Source: Penelope pileata
Lineage: Eukaryota; Chordata; Aves; Galliformes; Cracidae
Length of the DNA stretch: 64,000 nucleotides
Assembly (NCBI GenBank): GCA_013396635.1
Contig: WBMW01003926.1
Location: 77,356-141,355 of the forward strand
Reading direction: 5' to 3'
The notes under the pieces were generated by a model. The model worked only from the letters and a program-made list of their open reading frames with translations, ran no database searches and was not told the origin of the DNA. Shown here one piece after another: positions 1 through 13,200 of this stretch (position 1 is its first letter; every line of letters begins with the position of its first letter). A program made the translations under genes and the position numbers.

Positions 1-324
1 GCGGAGCCCCCCCGGGTCGGGCGGGGCCTGCGGCGGGGCGACGTGCGGGTTGCTGCACACGTTGAGGTAGCAGCGGCGGGAGCCGGCCTGGCTTGTGCGC
101 AGCACGTAGCCCGGCGTCGGGTGGAGGAAGCGCACCTCCACGCCGCGCTCCCGCTCCAGGGCCGTCACCTCCTGCTCGTACAGCCGCTGCTGCTCCGGGT
201 CGGACAGCTCCGCCGCGTACTCGGCGAACAGCTCCCGGAACCGCTTGTCGCGGAAGGCTCTCTGCAGCCGCTCCGCTTCCTCAGCGCTCAGCTCCAGCTC
301 CTCGAGTCGCCCCGAGCCCGCCAT
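1..324 (-). CDS. DNAAF2: DNAAF2 exon 1, N-terminal part (dynein axonemal assembly factor 2)
   Basis: Reading the minus strand from the ATG at 324-322 gives 108 codons open to the window edge. The product starts MAGSGRLEELELSAEEAERL, then runs through a basic, acidic-rich helical stretch and FLHPTPGYVLRTS, with RRCYLNVCSNP close to the window edge. This is the start of the PIH1 domain as I know it in DNAAF2 (Ktu/PF13). The family acts in the cytoplasm with HSP90/HSP70 to preassemble outer and inner dynein arms for motile cilia. The start sits in a good Kozak context (GCAGCCATGG). The position next to POLE2 agrees with the human gene order. The rest of the PIH1 domain and the C-terminus lie outside the window. 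Identification rests on sequence memory plus synteny. Confidence 0.88.
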   Translation of the reverse strand, partial: MAGSGRLEELELSAEEAERLQRAFRDKRFRELFAEYAAELSDPEQQRLYEQEVTALERERGVEVRFLHPTPGYVLRTSQAGSRRCYLNVCSNPHVAPPQAPPDPGGLR

Positions 325-530
325 GGCTGCGGCCCGGTCGCTGTGGAGACGTTAAACAAGATGGCGGCGCCGGCCCGGCCTGCCCGTTGCTATGGCGACG
401 CCAAACAAGATGGCGGCGCCGAACGGACTTGTCCGTTGTTATGGTGACGCCAAACAAGATGGCGGCACCAGACCCCGCCGCCCCGTTGCTATGGTGACGC
501 CATGCAACATGGCGCTTCCACGGTTTCCAC
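325..530 (-). promoter_or_regulatory. DNAAF2 promoter region with X-box and YY1 motifs
   Basis: The CpG-rich DNA directly upstream of the DNAAF2 start contains X-box-like sites (RYYNYYATRRNRAC) at 386-399, 435-448 and 485-498, read on the plus strand as GTTGCTATGGCGAC, GTTGTTATGGTGAC and GTTGCTATGGTGAC. A fourth, imperfect copy is GTCGCTGTGGAGAC at 337-350. AAGATGGCGGC, a YY1-type motif, occurs at 358-368, 407-417 and 456-466. RFX factors drive many cilia genes through X-boxes, which fits DNAAF2. Motif presence is directly visible; use as a promoter is inference. Confidence 0.7.
337..515. repeat. Tandem repeat, four units of 49-50 bp
   Basis: Units start at about 337, 386, 435 and 485. Each carries a GTTGYTATGGYGACGCC-like block followed by AAACAAGATGGCGGC and a variable GC-rich spacer. 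Units 2 and 3 are the most alike; unit 1 has a diverged X-box, and unit 4 has a diverged YY1 part (AACATGGCGCT at 505-515). The copies have drifted, so this is not a recent expansion. Confidence 0.85.
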
Positions 531-1024
531 AGGGCCTCCATGCCTTCCCCGGAGCCTGGCTGGTGCTGCAGAGCCCTGGGCTCTGGGTGGAAGAGCCTGC
601 AGGCCAAGCTACATGCAGAGGCTGGCACTGCCACATCCCCATGCTCCCCACCTTTCTGACTGCTCCCTCAGTGGGATTTCCAGACAGCATCCAGCAGCCT
701 CCACACGAGTTTCAAACCATGTTCCCCACACACCTTGCCCTGGCTGTGTAACATCACCCACTGATTACACTGCCAGCAGTCATCAGCACCTCACAAACCT
801 TCCTCACCCCCTTCCTCTCCAAAGAGAAATCCCAGCCCACGCTTCCTGTCCTGCTGCAGATAACTCACCCTCAGTTCAGAAAAACAAAGCTCTCCGTCTT
901 TCACTTCCTTTTGAAAAGATATATATTTCCTATACATGCACTTCCTTCCTCTGGTTGCCTTCTTTTACCATGTCGTGGCAATTAATCTTCACTGTGACTC
1001 TTATTTCATGTAAGCAAACATCAG

Positions 1025-1205
1025 CACATTTTCCTGTAAAAGTTTATTCGTGTACAAAATAAGCCACTTTGGGCTCTGACATTTATTATGAACACTCTGA
1101 AATAGATCATAAAATCAATCCGTCTAAAATGAGTGCTACAGCTGGCTTCACACAGACTCAATCCCTTTTTGCAGTCTTGTAGGAAATCAGAGACCCTGAA
1201 GCTTG
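1025..1205 (-). CDS. POLE2: POLE2 exon 19: last six codons, stop and 3' UTR
   Basis: The acceptor TTTTTCAG precedes position 1205. The coding part 1205-1187 finishes the split Ser codon and reads S-K-L-Q-G-L-stop (TGA at 1189-1187), close to the ending I know for human POLE2. The 3' UTR continues to about 1020-1030. Coding ends at 1187; the UTR end is estimated from the poly(A) signals. Confidence 0.85.
1043..1086 (-). terminator. POLE2 polyadenylation signals
   Basis: Two AATAAA hexamers lie on the minus strand, at 1086-1081 and 1048-1043, about 100-145 nt after the POLE2 stop. The second implies cleavage near 1020-1030. The exact site cannot be seen. Confidence 0.6.
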
Positions 1206-4200
1206 CTGAAAAATACCAAACAAAAGCAAGGTTTAGTTTAAAAGAAATCACAATAAATAACACATTATTCTATTTCTTGATCTCTGTAAGACATCATAAC
1301 GTTTTGATCTATCTAAAGACCTAAAGCATCTCACGGTATGATTATTTTCTGTATTCAAGTAAAGATCCCATGGGTCAATCCTTTATCTGCTCCCTGATGT
1401 GGAGGGTTATACACTCCTATTTGACAAAAAGCTGCTGCAACAAGACATGAAATCGGATCAGAAGCAGATGAGACAAACTGCACTTTTCCCACTTGGTTCT
1501 ACCATTGTTATTTCAAACTGGTGCAAATTTTTAGCACAGTTGTAAACGTTTTGATACTTTTTTGTGGTTTTTTTTTGGTGTTGCAGCTGATCTTTTTTCC
1601 AGTTGTTGAAAGGCCCCAATAGGAATGAATAAGCACAGATGTAAAACACGTGAAACTGGAGCATAAAAGTGGCTTTTGAGTTTGGTTCTGATCACAAAAT
1701 GAACCAAGAATTGTTCCTAAGTGTAATTAACCACACAACAAGTATAATCTTCAAAAACAAATCTGTCCCCCCGTTGGGTCTCAGTTATTGGGTCCCAGTT
1801 ACTGAAAACCATACAATACAGTCTATCTTTCCATTTATTTTTGGATCATGTTTTTCATCGTTACTTCTTGACTGTAATTTCTGAATTTATCATTTTAGGG
1901 CTAGGCATCTGAATTTCTTAAATTGCCTGAGTACAAAGCGCAAGTCTACTGCTAGAACATTCACTCCATTTATACCACTGATTTTCTATATTTCTATATT
2001 TTTCTATGTTTCTGTATTCTTCTATATTTCTGATAACTAGGAAGCCAGCCAATAAAAAGATGCTTTCTTTTAAAGGAGAAATTGAATATATTTACCTGTC
2101 TTCAACTGTCTTGTTGGAGGGGTAGAACACCTTGAATGAAAACCCACTTCTTGGAAATGAACCCTGTAAAGAAAAATACACCACAATTGTGTAAGTATAA
2201 CTCTGCACAGATGGTAAGAGACACACCTGTATGTTACTGCACTCCCTCTGGCAGCTGACCAACCATTAATTTTCCTAATATTTTAATAAAGTTATTTGGT
2301 ACATTCAAGGTTTGTTGTGTAAGTTTAGTATATTCTTATTTTGGTAACATATAAGGAAGCCTTACAGGATTTATGCAGAGGCAGTCAGTGTTGGTGACAG
2401 TGAAGGGGTCGTATTTATCTGCGATGACAATCATGTCTGGCACAGGATACACCCTCAGGGCGTAGTCATAGGCCCAGTACACGGGGCTAACGTACAGTGG
2501 CAGTGGTGTCAGGTGTCCTTGTGACAATATGGTCTTCACAAACTGCAAGATAAACACAGACAGTTAACTTGAACCATCTTCTACACGTCAGACTCATTCC
2601 TACAGATGCAAACGTCCTGCTAATAAAGAAGTTTTGAGCCTGGAAATATTTTTATGCAGCTCACTCCTTCTGATTATTGGTGATTTCTACAGCAAAGCAG
2701 TGATTCCACTACAACAGCTAGCTGCTGATTTGTCAGTTTTCTAAGACACAAAGTCGTATCAGCTAATATTTGAAGATCTCAAACCCATTCCAACAATCAG
2801 ACTCCAAAAAAGAGCAGAATCTGCTCACCTGATTCTCCAGCCCAGGAAGGACCAACACTGCCATAACTTTTTTAGTGTGTTTAGTGTTTGGTTGAGGAAA
2901 AAACCTTTTTCCTCAGGGTTTTCCTTGCAATACCAATTCACCACAAGACCCACACTTCAACAGTAATGTTAATGAAGGTAACTTCATTCCCTGAACCTGT
3001 GCCTTTGTTTCCCAAATGATACCTTTTCCCTTGGCTGTTCTCCTGGGAGTTGCCCTGCTGATTGGCTTCCCCCCTTCTAATGCCTGTTTTCATCTGGCAG
3101 AATCTATCCAGGGCGTTTCGTTTCCTGAAACTTTCCCCTCAAACCCGTGAAAGCTTTTATTATCTTTAATCAACCATGTGGCTCCAATTAGGTTCTGTTT
3201 TCCCCAAAAGCCCAGAATCACTACAGTGGCTAGGTGAAGGTCTGCTGTTGAAAGAAAATGATGAGCCAAGCACAGGCCAAGCTATTCCACAAATATAACA
3301 GGAGGCCTCAGGACACTTAATTTGATCTAATGTTAGTAACAACGTTTCCCACTCTCAGGATTTACACTGATGGCATAATTAAAAAAATAATACAGCCAGA
3401 AAAGGCAAAGAAAAACTGAAGTATGCAAAAGGAAGCCCATACTCCTATCTGCAGAAAGTGTCATAATATGTAATTCAATGTTTCCTTCACAACTCCTCCC
3501 CTTCCATGCAGAAGAAAGCCCTGTACCAGTATAAAAAGGTGAAGGTTTACAGCCTACACCTGTGTATGTGCAGAAATGCACAGAGAAAACAGGTGCATCA
3601 GCGGCCACATTGGGGTTCTCTACGCTCACAGAGAATCTGAGCACTGCTGTGATGGAGAAAGGAAAGAGTTAACTGGAAGTTCCCGAGTCAAACAAATTAA
3701 AAATAAAAAAAAAAATACAAACTATAAAATAAATAGAAACAGACTCCATCCATCACTGCAATGAGCCAGTATTGTCTGGATCATTCTCATTTAATTATAC
3801 CAGTAAGTCTCATCAACTGCTGCGCACTCATTAAACAGAATCATAACTCAAGAGTGCTGTGTCAATGTATCAAAAGCAGGATTAAGACTTCAAGTGAGAA
3901 GGCAGATGAAGCAGATGACCTTTTGGAAAAGTGACATGCTGCTTTACTACAAATGTCACTGGTTAATTGATTACATCTTAAAAAGGTAATTTGTATTAAG
4001 CTTTGCCTTTAGGAATTAATGTTTCGTGGTACAACATTGACTGCTGGTGCACATTCACCAGCTGCTAGGAAGTTCTGATTTCAAGGGCACCTGCAATGGG
4101 ACAGTCAGAACGACTCAGTGTCATCAACCAGCATCCTGGTTTCTGTTATTTCACTGTCAGGATGTAAATGCAAGTAATAATACTAAATGCATAGATCCCT

Positions 4201-7200
4201 CTTTATAATTCTTTTAGCAAACTTGGCTACTCTTAGGAATCAGGAGGAGTATGCAGACCAGAGGCAACCCAAATGTAGACCTGCTGATAAAAAGAAGTCA
4301 AGATCTTAGCCAGAAGGGCTGAACTCAGCTCACTCACATGGTTGGGAATATCCATGTTGCTGCTAGGGAAGCGGACACAGTTTCTGCACATTTTGTTTAC
4401 CAAATCCTCACGGAAGATAATTATTTCTTGGGTGCAATACTGAATCCTAAATGAAAACATTGATGAAATTAAATGAATTAAGATGAAACACTAACAGATG
4501 GAAAGATGTATTACAAGGTTGAGCTTACTCTAATACAGCAAAATGAAAAAGTACATTTCAGTTAAAATAACACCTTCCCATCCTCCCTTCTTTCCTTCCA
4601 GATTCAGAAAAACACGATGCTTTCGAGCAGGTTTTTTTTATATTCAGACATTGAACTTCTAGCAGTGCTTCCAAACCAGCTTGTTCAAGATGGTGTCATC
4701 ACTAATTTATATATTAGTGTCTTTAAAAGTAGTTACAGTTAATGCAAGTGAGGAATTGTCAGAATTTAAAAGTTTTAAGACCATTATATCTGCAAATAAA
4801 CTAGTCTTTCAGTAAAAAAAAAAAAGAAGAAGAAGAAGAAGAAGAAGAGCTATAACATGAAGATAGCAGTAAGTTAGACTGTTACCTGCAGGGATTTGTG
4901 GTGAAAACTGAAAATGGCACCAGCTGCCGAAATTCCTGAGTAATATATTCAGCCAGGGGAGGTCTAAAATAAATAGCAACAGGTGCATCACCCAGGATTC
5001 CTACACTCTTTAACTATTTAACTCAAATTTTCAAAATTTGAAAAAGCGACGCAAACTGACCGTGGTAAAATAGAACCAGGACCAGGATCTTCAGGGCCAG
5101 GAACAAACACAAATCGACTACTGCAATAAGTTAAACACATCACTTTTATATAAAATAATCCCACAAGTACCTAAACATTTGTTATATAATGCCATTATTT
5201 CAGAAATGAATGCAATGAACATACTCTGGGGCAGAGTTCTTCCAGGACTTACGAAGGACATCAACCACAGCTAAGAAATAAGATGCATATCCACCCCTCA
5301 CTGAAGTACAACTCACCATGAACCCACCACGACAGAAGGACTGATTGCTTTGGGGGCCCATTCCAGAAACGAGCTCTGCTTAGCAGCTACTGTTATGAAC
5401 TCAAAGATGAGAAGCCAGAAAGGATAAGCCTGGTTGTCTCCTTATTTTTCCTTCCTTCATATATTCAAATTTCTGGAGAAGGGATTTAGTTCTCTGGGCC
5501 TGGAATGGTGCTTCCACTGAGCAGGGACACAGGAAGGGACAGATAAAGGATCCATCCTGAGGACTGTGTTGTTTTGCTCAGCTCTCCAACCAGCAGCTGT
5601 GGAGAAGCACGTAGGCAAGAACAGGAAGGCAGAAATGAGAAGCTCTGTGCAGGTGCTGTTTCAGGTGATATTTTCTGGGGCTGGTGCAGAAAGCCTGCAG
5701 CTGCAGATAGCAGCATCAAGAGCTGGACATTGGTCTAGAAAGCAGCACTGCATGGGTAGAACCTTGCTGATTTCAAGGGAATTTCAGAGGAAAAAAGGGC
5801 TCACTCAAAGAGTGCTTTTGGAGAATTGTGGGCCATGCTTAATCCACATGGAAAACGCTCCAGAGAGGCAGTTTCACCTTTGCTCCCTCCATGACCAGGC
5901 TATTCTAGCTAGAATCAAAACCTTACACTGCTCCCACAACAATCTTACAGGCCTGTTATCTGATCACAGCTGGCTCACAATAATGGGAAAACATGGTATC
6001 TGTAGCTTTCTTAAAGTAATTAAAGCAAAACCTTTCACAACATAATCACATTTCCCCTCTTGATAGCATTTTGCTGTGTACCTTTTATGAATGCTGGGAT
6101 ATTCACATATTATATCTGCAAGAGCCTTCAAAGAACCTAGAGCCAGAAAAAAATGTCTGTGATACAGCACTTGGTGAGACAACAAACACACATTACATGA
6201 ATCACCTGTACAGTTCAGTACAACAAAAACATGTCACTTCTTTCCTGCTCAACTAAATCATTTTACCATCACTGTTTTAATTTCATGTATACGGCTGACT
6301 GCAAAGAATTCCTTACCTTTCAGGGACTGAATCTGATTTTTTCCATATGGTGCAGATGAGAAATTTCCACAAAAGAAAAAGCAGGTTGGGGGTGCAGAGG
6401 AATAACCTGGGAAAGCAAAGCATCTGTGAGTATAGCATCCACCCACTTCAGTATCTTCCATCACTCAGCCTCCAGCCCATTTCATGGAACGCAGGAACCA
6501 AAACAGCACTTCAAGCTCTGCTGCTGTTAACACCCCACACTATTTTCTTGACACAGGCTTTCATTATTTACAGTTCCAACAACACTGTTTGTGTGTATCC
6601 AACCAACCACTGACCCAGTCATATAATTAGACAAAGAAAAACTATAATAACAATACAATTTAAAAACACACTCTTTCCTTCAAAAGAAAAACAGCAAGGA
6701 AGAAACAGCAATGGATTATTAATGACCTCCATGCATCACTCCAAATCAAGGGCTCTCCTAATATTTAATTTGTTCTTTAGCATTATAAAGCAACAGCAAC
6801 TGGAACTGCCTGAGCATTTGAGGAATGTGAATTATTAGAATTAAGAATCTATATAATTATGAGGCTTATGACTTGTCTATTTAAGAAAAAAAAAGAAAAA
6901 AAGGTCTGGAAGTAGTAAATGCAATATACACACCTCTTCCAGCTTAGTTTATTAACCTCACTGAGTTAATAGTCCTCCTGTTATTTCAGTGTCTGCAATC
7001 TTAGCTCAGGTTCAGTTGGCTTCAAGGATCTTTCCAGCTTCCATCAGGATATTTAACTGGTTTCCTAACTTCAAAGTGAACTTCTTAACTTCTCAGTACA
7101 TATTATGATAATTTTCCTGAAGTGAAGAGCAGTTTGGCACCCTTCATTCTACGCTGCTTGTTTTTTAAAGCAGCCACCCTCTCACACCTCCATTCTACCT

Positions 7201-10200
7201 AAGGCAGACAGGACAAGCTGTTCCAAAACAGTTTTGGAATACAAAGAAGCAATTCACACATCTCACAGACGCTTGCTATCCAAATGTTGTCATCATTACT
7301 AATGTAATGATGCGTGGAAGAAACAGTTCATATTTTGAGAACTGACATTTTTCCATTGGTAAAAACCAGAAAGCGTTCAAGAGAGAGTGCTGATCTCTGA
7401 TGGAGTAAAAAGTTTTCTTTAAGCTAAGCCTAGGAAGAACTTCCATGAACTTTCTGATCACGGCACATAAAATGGCCACTGTCCAAAACAATTTTGTGCT
7501 AAGTGATTTATGAAAAGGAAGCGACAGCTCACAAAAATATAATACAATCCAATTTTTAAAACTGCTAAGAGAAAGACCCAAAAGAAATAGAATAGCAGCC
7601 ATGAAATACAAATAGCTGTCACTGAAACTGCAGTGAGCTCTCCCTGGCTTTACTCAGGCTTGGGTTCAGTCCTACAGAACACTGCAGCAGTCAGACTTAT
7701 TCTAGCTGTCTCAGAATCGAAGCTCACCAAAAACAGGTAGTACAGTAATAACAAGACTCTTGAAAATTGTTGGGCTTTTCATTTAAAAGTATACTTTTGA
7801 AAAAAGATACAAGAAAACACTACCTCACACGTTTAGATCACAGTTTGACAACAAAGTGAGCAGCTCCTGGTCAGAGCAGCCTTGCTGTCAGTTGCCCAGC
7901 TCCCCCTGTGTGGACAGTAATGCTCAAATGTGCAACCACAGGATGAAAAACAGAAAGCTACACCAGCATTAAAGCTCTCCAGCAAAGGCAACTGGTGATA
8001 TTCCCTGCCCTGGCTCACCACAGGGTCAGAGCCCCCAGCCCATGCCAGGGAGGGGACACAGCTACAACAGGGGACCAAGGGCAGGCCAGCCATCAGACGT
8101 GTCACACCACACTCAGTGCCACTCAGCAATGCTCCTAGGGACCAAGGGCAATGGTAAAAATTCTCTAAAAGTTCAGACTCAGAGCAGTCCCACCTACCTG
8201 AAAACATTGTATGCAGCTTCTCCAGTACTTCTGCTTGGTCCAGCCACACATCAGAAAGAAACACAAACATGGCATCTTCGTTTTCATCCTCCAGCTGCTT
8301 TAATTTTGCAGAAGCCTTTACTGAAGCTGAGGAAGGTCCTCCAAAGAAGTTTATGTTCCCATAGAAGGCTCTGCATTATTAAAATACTCAAGTTAATTCT
8401 GTTTTCTTCCCAAATCATTACTAGTTTTGATTACGAATCACTTGAGCCATTTTAATTACTGTTATGATGAAAGATAGCTCAGATGGTATCACTTAGTGCT
8501 TCATGAAGAAACCAAGGAAGAGAAATGGCAGTCACCTAGATCTGAAGCATAGTTACACAGCTCATCTCAGGGTCATACATACCCTGGGTTCCCTCCCACA
8601 TCCATTCCTTGAGCAGTAAGGAGCTCCTTATTCCCTTTTGCAGTTGAGAAGGGCTGAGATCTCAGTGCTTATTAACACGGACAACATGCAAGTCTCAAAA
8701 CTGCCTCCTTAAAATTTCTTTTATTTTGAAACATTTGGGGAGGGGAAATAACAGCATCCTTCCATGTCACAAAAATTAGAAAATAATAGTGAGTTCACTT
8801 GGAAACCCACAACAAAACACAAAGTCAGAGGGAGGCTGCTCAAAGTCAGCGTCATACACACCTCGTGGCAGCAGACGGCTCAGTAGGTGGAAATCCAAAA
8901 GCGTTCACATGAAAAACTTCATCTTCATACCAACCTAAGACATTTTTGAACAAGAAAATAACCTTTATTTTTTATAACAACATCAAGTCCTAGACGTTAG
9001 TCAGACGGTTGGCAGCTGTGTTGCACAGCGAGTCCCAGCCTCCACCAATCCCTCTGTTGTGACATCACCAGTCCCTGCACTGCTCAGGGGGGAAGCAGAG
9101 CAGGGAGCTATCTGGCTGAGATACAGGCTGAGCAAGAAACCAACTGCTTTGCACCTCGACCATTCCTTTGAATGGATCTGCTGCACAGCAGCAATCTCTT
9201 CTCTCAGCCCAACTGAGTAAGAATGTAGGGAAACAGGAATCATTTTCGCTGGCTCTGTCCCTGAGGAGTCTGCACCAAACTGCACCCTTTCTTGAGAACT
9301 GCCATCTCATTTCTATTCTTTTAAAATACAAATAACACAGTGATAGTTGTCCCCACTTGCTCTTGACTTCTGCTTAGTTTATTTTAGAACTTTTAAACAG
9401 AACACGCATTAAAAGAACGCACAAAGCAACATCCTACAAACAGCAATGTCCATCATTGCACCGAAACATGTCTAAGGCTCCAAAACTGCAAACACTTACA
9501 CTGTCTTCATAAGAAACTTCTGCAGGACCAAGGCTTTGCCCACAGACAGCAGCATTTTTGTATTGTTAAATCATACTGTTTGGTTCTTCTGCTCTGCCTT
9601 TGTCATTGAGACAGATCTTCTCCAAGCACGCTGCAGACAGACTAAGGGCAATCCTCAGCACTGCTTGGGATGCTCCCATCCCACTGACATCACTGAAAAC
9701 CACAGCATTTCACAGAGCTCTGCCTCCAGAGCCCAAAGACAACAGGCTTAGGGCCAAAAACCTCAGTCACAAACTCAGCTCATGGTCAAGCCCCACCAAT
9801 GTGAGACTTATCTCTTTAGCCACATTTGGCAAACATCGAACTGCAGCAACAGCCACGTGCAGAACAATTCATTCCAAGTTCAAAAAAATAACAGTCTGCT
9901 TTACCTTCAGCCAAAACAAAGCATGATTCGGTGTACAAACCACTGTGGAACTGGTGCAGAATGGTTAAGAAATGTATTTTTCTTAGAGCAGGACTCTTAG
10001 AGTAATTCTTGAGCCAAAGTTGGCGTTCCAGCTGGTGTAATATATTTGGACTCTACTGGAAGTTCACAGGCTGCCTGAAGAGCCAAGAGATCGTATGGCG
10101 GCTGAGCAGGTGAGCTCACAAACAGTACACAAACAGAACACGCTCTGCTTCCACCAGCAGCAACACTGCCCTTGTCCTAACAGCCTCTGAAAGGGCACCG

Positions 10201-13200
10201 AGCTGCAGCAACCACATAACTTGCAAAAGAAGCAAGACGATGGAGCTGCATAATATACATAATTTACATAATTTTTAATGGTCAATACTGCTTTGTTGTT
10301 CAAATTGAATTTCTCCAGATCGACAGGAAATTTATTCAATTCCTATCACAGATAAAGGATATTGCTTTACTAAGGTCTAGCTGGACGACTCCTGTAGGAT
10401 CTTCTAGGAAATACTTCCCCTAAAAAACAGGATTAATAAATGAAGCAAAGCATAACCAAACAAGTAAATGCTTTAATCGGGAACATTTACCAGTCAGTAT
10501 ACATAAACAGGTTAGTGAAGCACTTAATATCATAAATGCAGAGCACAGAGGTGGAACTAAAAGCAATGTAGTTATGGTAAATGTAAGCAGCTCCCTGCAG
10601 TTCTGATTGCTGGTGCACCCCTCCCCTCCACCAGAGGTCAATGCAGTGGCAAGTCCAAACACAGTGAGGGGAGGCTTCAGCACTTCAATAAGGAGCACAC
10701 CTAGAAAACACCAACCTCTGTTTTAAGGAATGAATCTTGCACCACTATGACACTGATGGGAGGGAGTTCTGTCACTGACACAGCAGGATAAAGTGCTGAG
10801 ATATTTAAATCTTCTCATTTTCTACTATATTATAATGCTGAATGAATGGTGATCTGGATATTTCACAATAAACAGCAACTTACCTCCTTAAGCTGAGTTA
10901 TCATCCCAAGGACAATCACTTCCCCCACTTTTGCTGTATTGCCCAACAGAGTTTCTATTGTTTTAAGCTGGAACCAAAGGCAAGGAATCATGTCAGGATT
11001 AAATCCAAGTCTCCAAACAGCAAGTTAGAGCAACCAAGACAAAGCACCAGACAGCACACACACACTCGCACATAAATACACAAGCTAGGACAGAATTCGG
11101 GCTCATTAGAAAATCAGGGACATATTTCTGAATGTCAAATGTAGCAGAGCGTAGGGAAATATTTCCAATAATGGCTGCTAGCATAAAGAAGTGCTCTGCA
11201 AGTAAATATTTGTTGTGGTTGCTTTGCTTACAAATGAATTAAAACTGAAAAGAACAAGTGGCAATTTCTGCTCCTCCATATGAATGTCAATTGTTGTAAT
11301 TGGATCTTCAGCAGGATCTGGTCTGAACCACAGGGCCAGCCTCCGCCCAGGCACCAGCACTAATTACTTTTGCTGAGGAACCTTAGATGGATGAGAGAGA
11401 ATACTCCAGAGCAGCATCAGTGATACCACACAGCAGGCTGTCTGTTCTCTGGACAAACCTATTTTGGTCTGCCAAGCTGCAGTCAAGAGAGACAATGATC
11501 CTGGAACACCAGCACAAACAATGCTCCTGGCCCTGCTGACAGGAGGATAGGAAGCTGTCAAGAGAGAAAGATGCCTACAAAGCCTGGATGGAGATGCAGG
11601 TTCAACTTAGCTAAGGTCAGGTGCTTTTTTCTACAAGATGGCACACTCTGAACATGGAGAAACAGGCAAACTGATCAAAACAAAAGCTGTTATTCAGCAC
11701 ACACACACATTTTTTAAAAATATGTAATAACTATATAACACAGGGAGAACATTTTATATGAGAAAACTGAGATGGAAACAGAACAGACTCACGTTGTGAC
11801 CTTATTCATCTGAAAGTTTGTGAATTTAGTGCTTATAAAAGAAAGAAGCAAGAAAAATATTCCCAAGCAAGGGGAAGCCAAGTGTTGTAAGCTGAACAGC
11901 TCATGTATTTCCACCTCAGGAAGCCACATTTCTCATGCATTTCCTAGCTGGTTTTAAGCAGCTTGGTCATCATGCTGATCTAAGCCAAATAACTGCATTT
12001 TTGACACACAGGCTAAAAATGATAGAAAAAAACTCATTTTCATTGATTACCCCTATTGGATGGAAAAATAAGGTGTCACTGGAGAAGTATTACTGCATTA
12101 AACTATAACACCAAGTACAGCTCCCTTTGCAAGAGATAAATTTTAAAAAAGATCATTTACCTGGAATTTGCTCCTGCTGTCATCAGGATGAACAACGACT
12201 GCTGCAGGTGTAAACAACTCGTGTCTGTGAGTCCTCTGCAGAAACCAAAATTGAAGTAATGCAGTTAAAAGAAAAAAAAAAAACGAGCACTGTCAAAAAG
12301 TCAGTTCATTACAACCACCACACAAAGTAGTTTTTAAAGTTCCCTTACTCTGCTCTGTCCAGCACCGTTTGATTTGTTTTTGCACAACCAGCTCTTTTGA
12401 CAAGAATTTGCTTCTAAGAAATAGATGAACACTGGACAATAAAACTAAGCCCAAAAAGAAGTGCATCTGTAGTGGTTTTAAAAGTAATTACTGACTACCT
12501 GGAGGAAAGGAGGGAGAGAGCAAGGGAAGGTAAGCTGCATGAAATGCTGGCTGTGTGGACAAGAGCAGGTTCTCTCTTCAGGACAGGGCCTATTAAAAGT
12601 AAGCACTTTTTTTTTTTCACTGACAGGAGCAGGAAAGTTACACTAAAGTGCAGAAAGCATAACGAAAATGCACTGTCAAAATTTTTACTGCTTTCAGTGC
12701 TTTTCATGCAGTCTAAATATCTCCCCTTGGAACAAAGCCATCACTACCAGCCCATGTACCAGCAGCCTTCAGCCACAGCAACCTGAACCTTCACTTTTCT
12801 AGAGGTCAGAAAGGAGTAAATATGGCAACCAAACCGTTTGTGTGAACTAAATCTTCTTTAGCTAGTGGTTAACTGGCCTTCCAGGATAGGGGACCCCAAA
12901 CTGCACTACACACACTCCCAGTGGCAGCAATCCCCTTGGAAGACAGAGAGTTGCTGATGCTCTGGGGTATGCGACCCTGTGTCACCCTGGGAGGGGTGAC
13001 CAGCCAGTGCTGAGGGGCTGACTCCTGGCTGTGTGCGTGGACTGGCCCAGAGCCACCACCTCCAGGTGCTGCCAACACCTGCAGCTACCACCACAGCAGT
13101 GCGAAGCAAGCCCTGCTGGGGAGCTCTGCTCAGGAGCTGCCCCCAACAGAGGACAAGACACATCTCCCACCACGAGATGACGAAGGGGTGGCTGGCTTCT

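Noticed and set aside
10363..10370. GTAAAG inside POLE2 exon 8 as a normal GT donor
   Set aside because: Using it with the nearby AG acceptor breaks the frame and removes the conserved S-K-A residues; the AT-AC sites fit perfectly.
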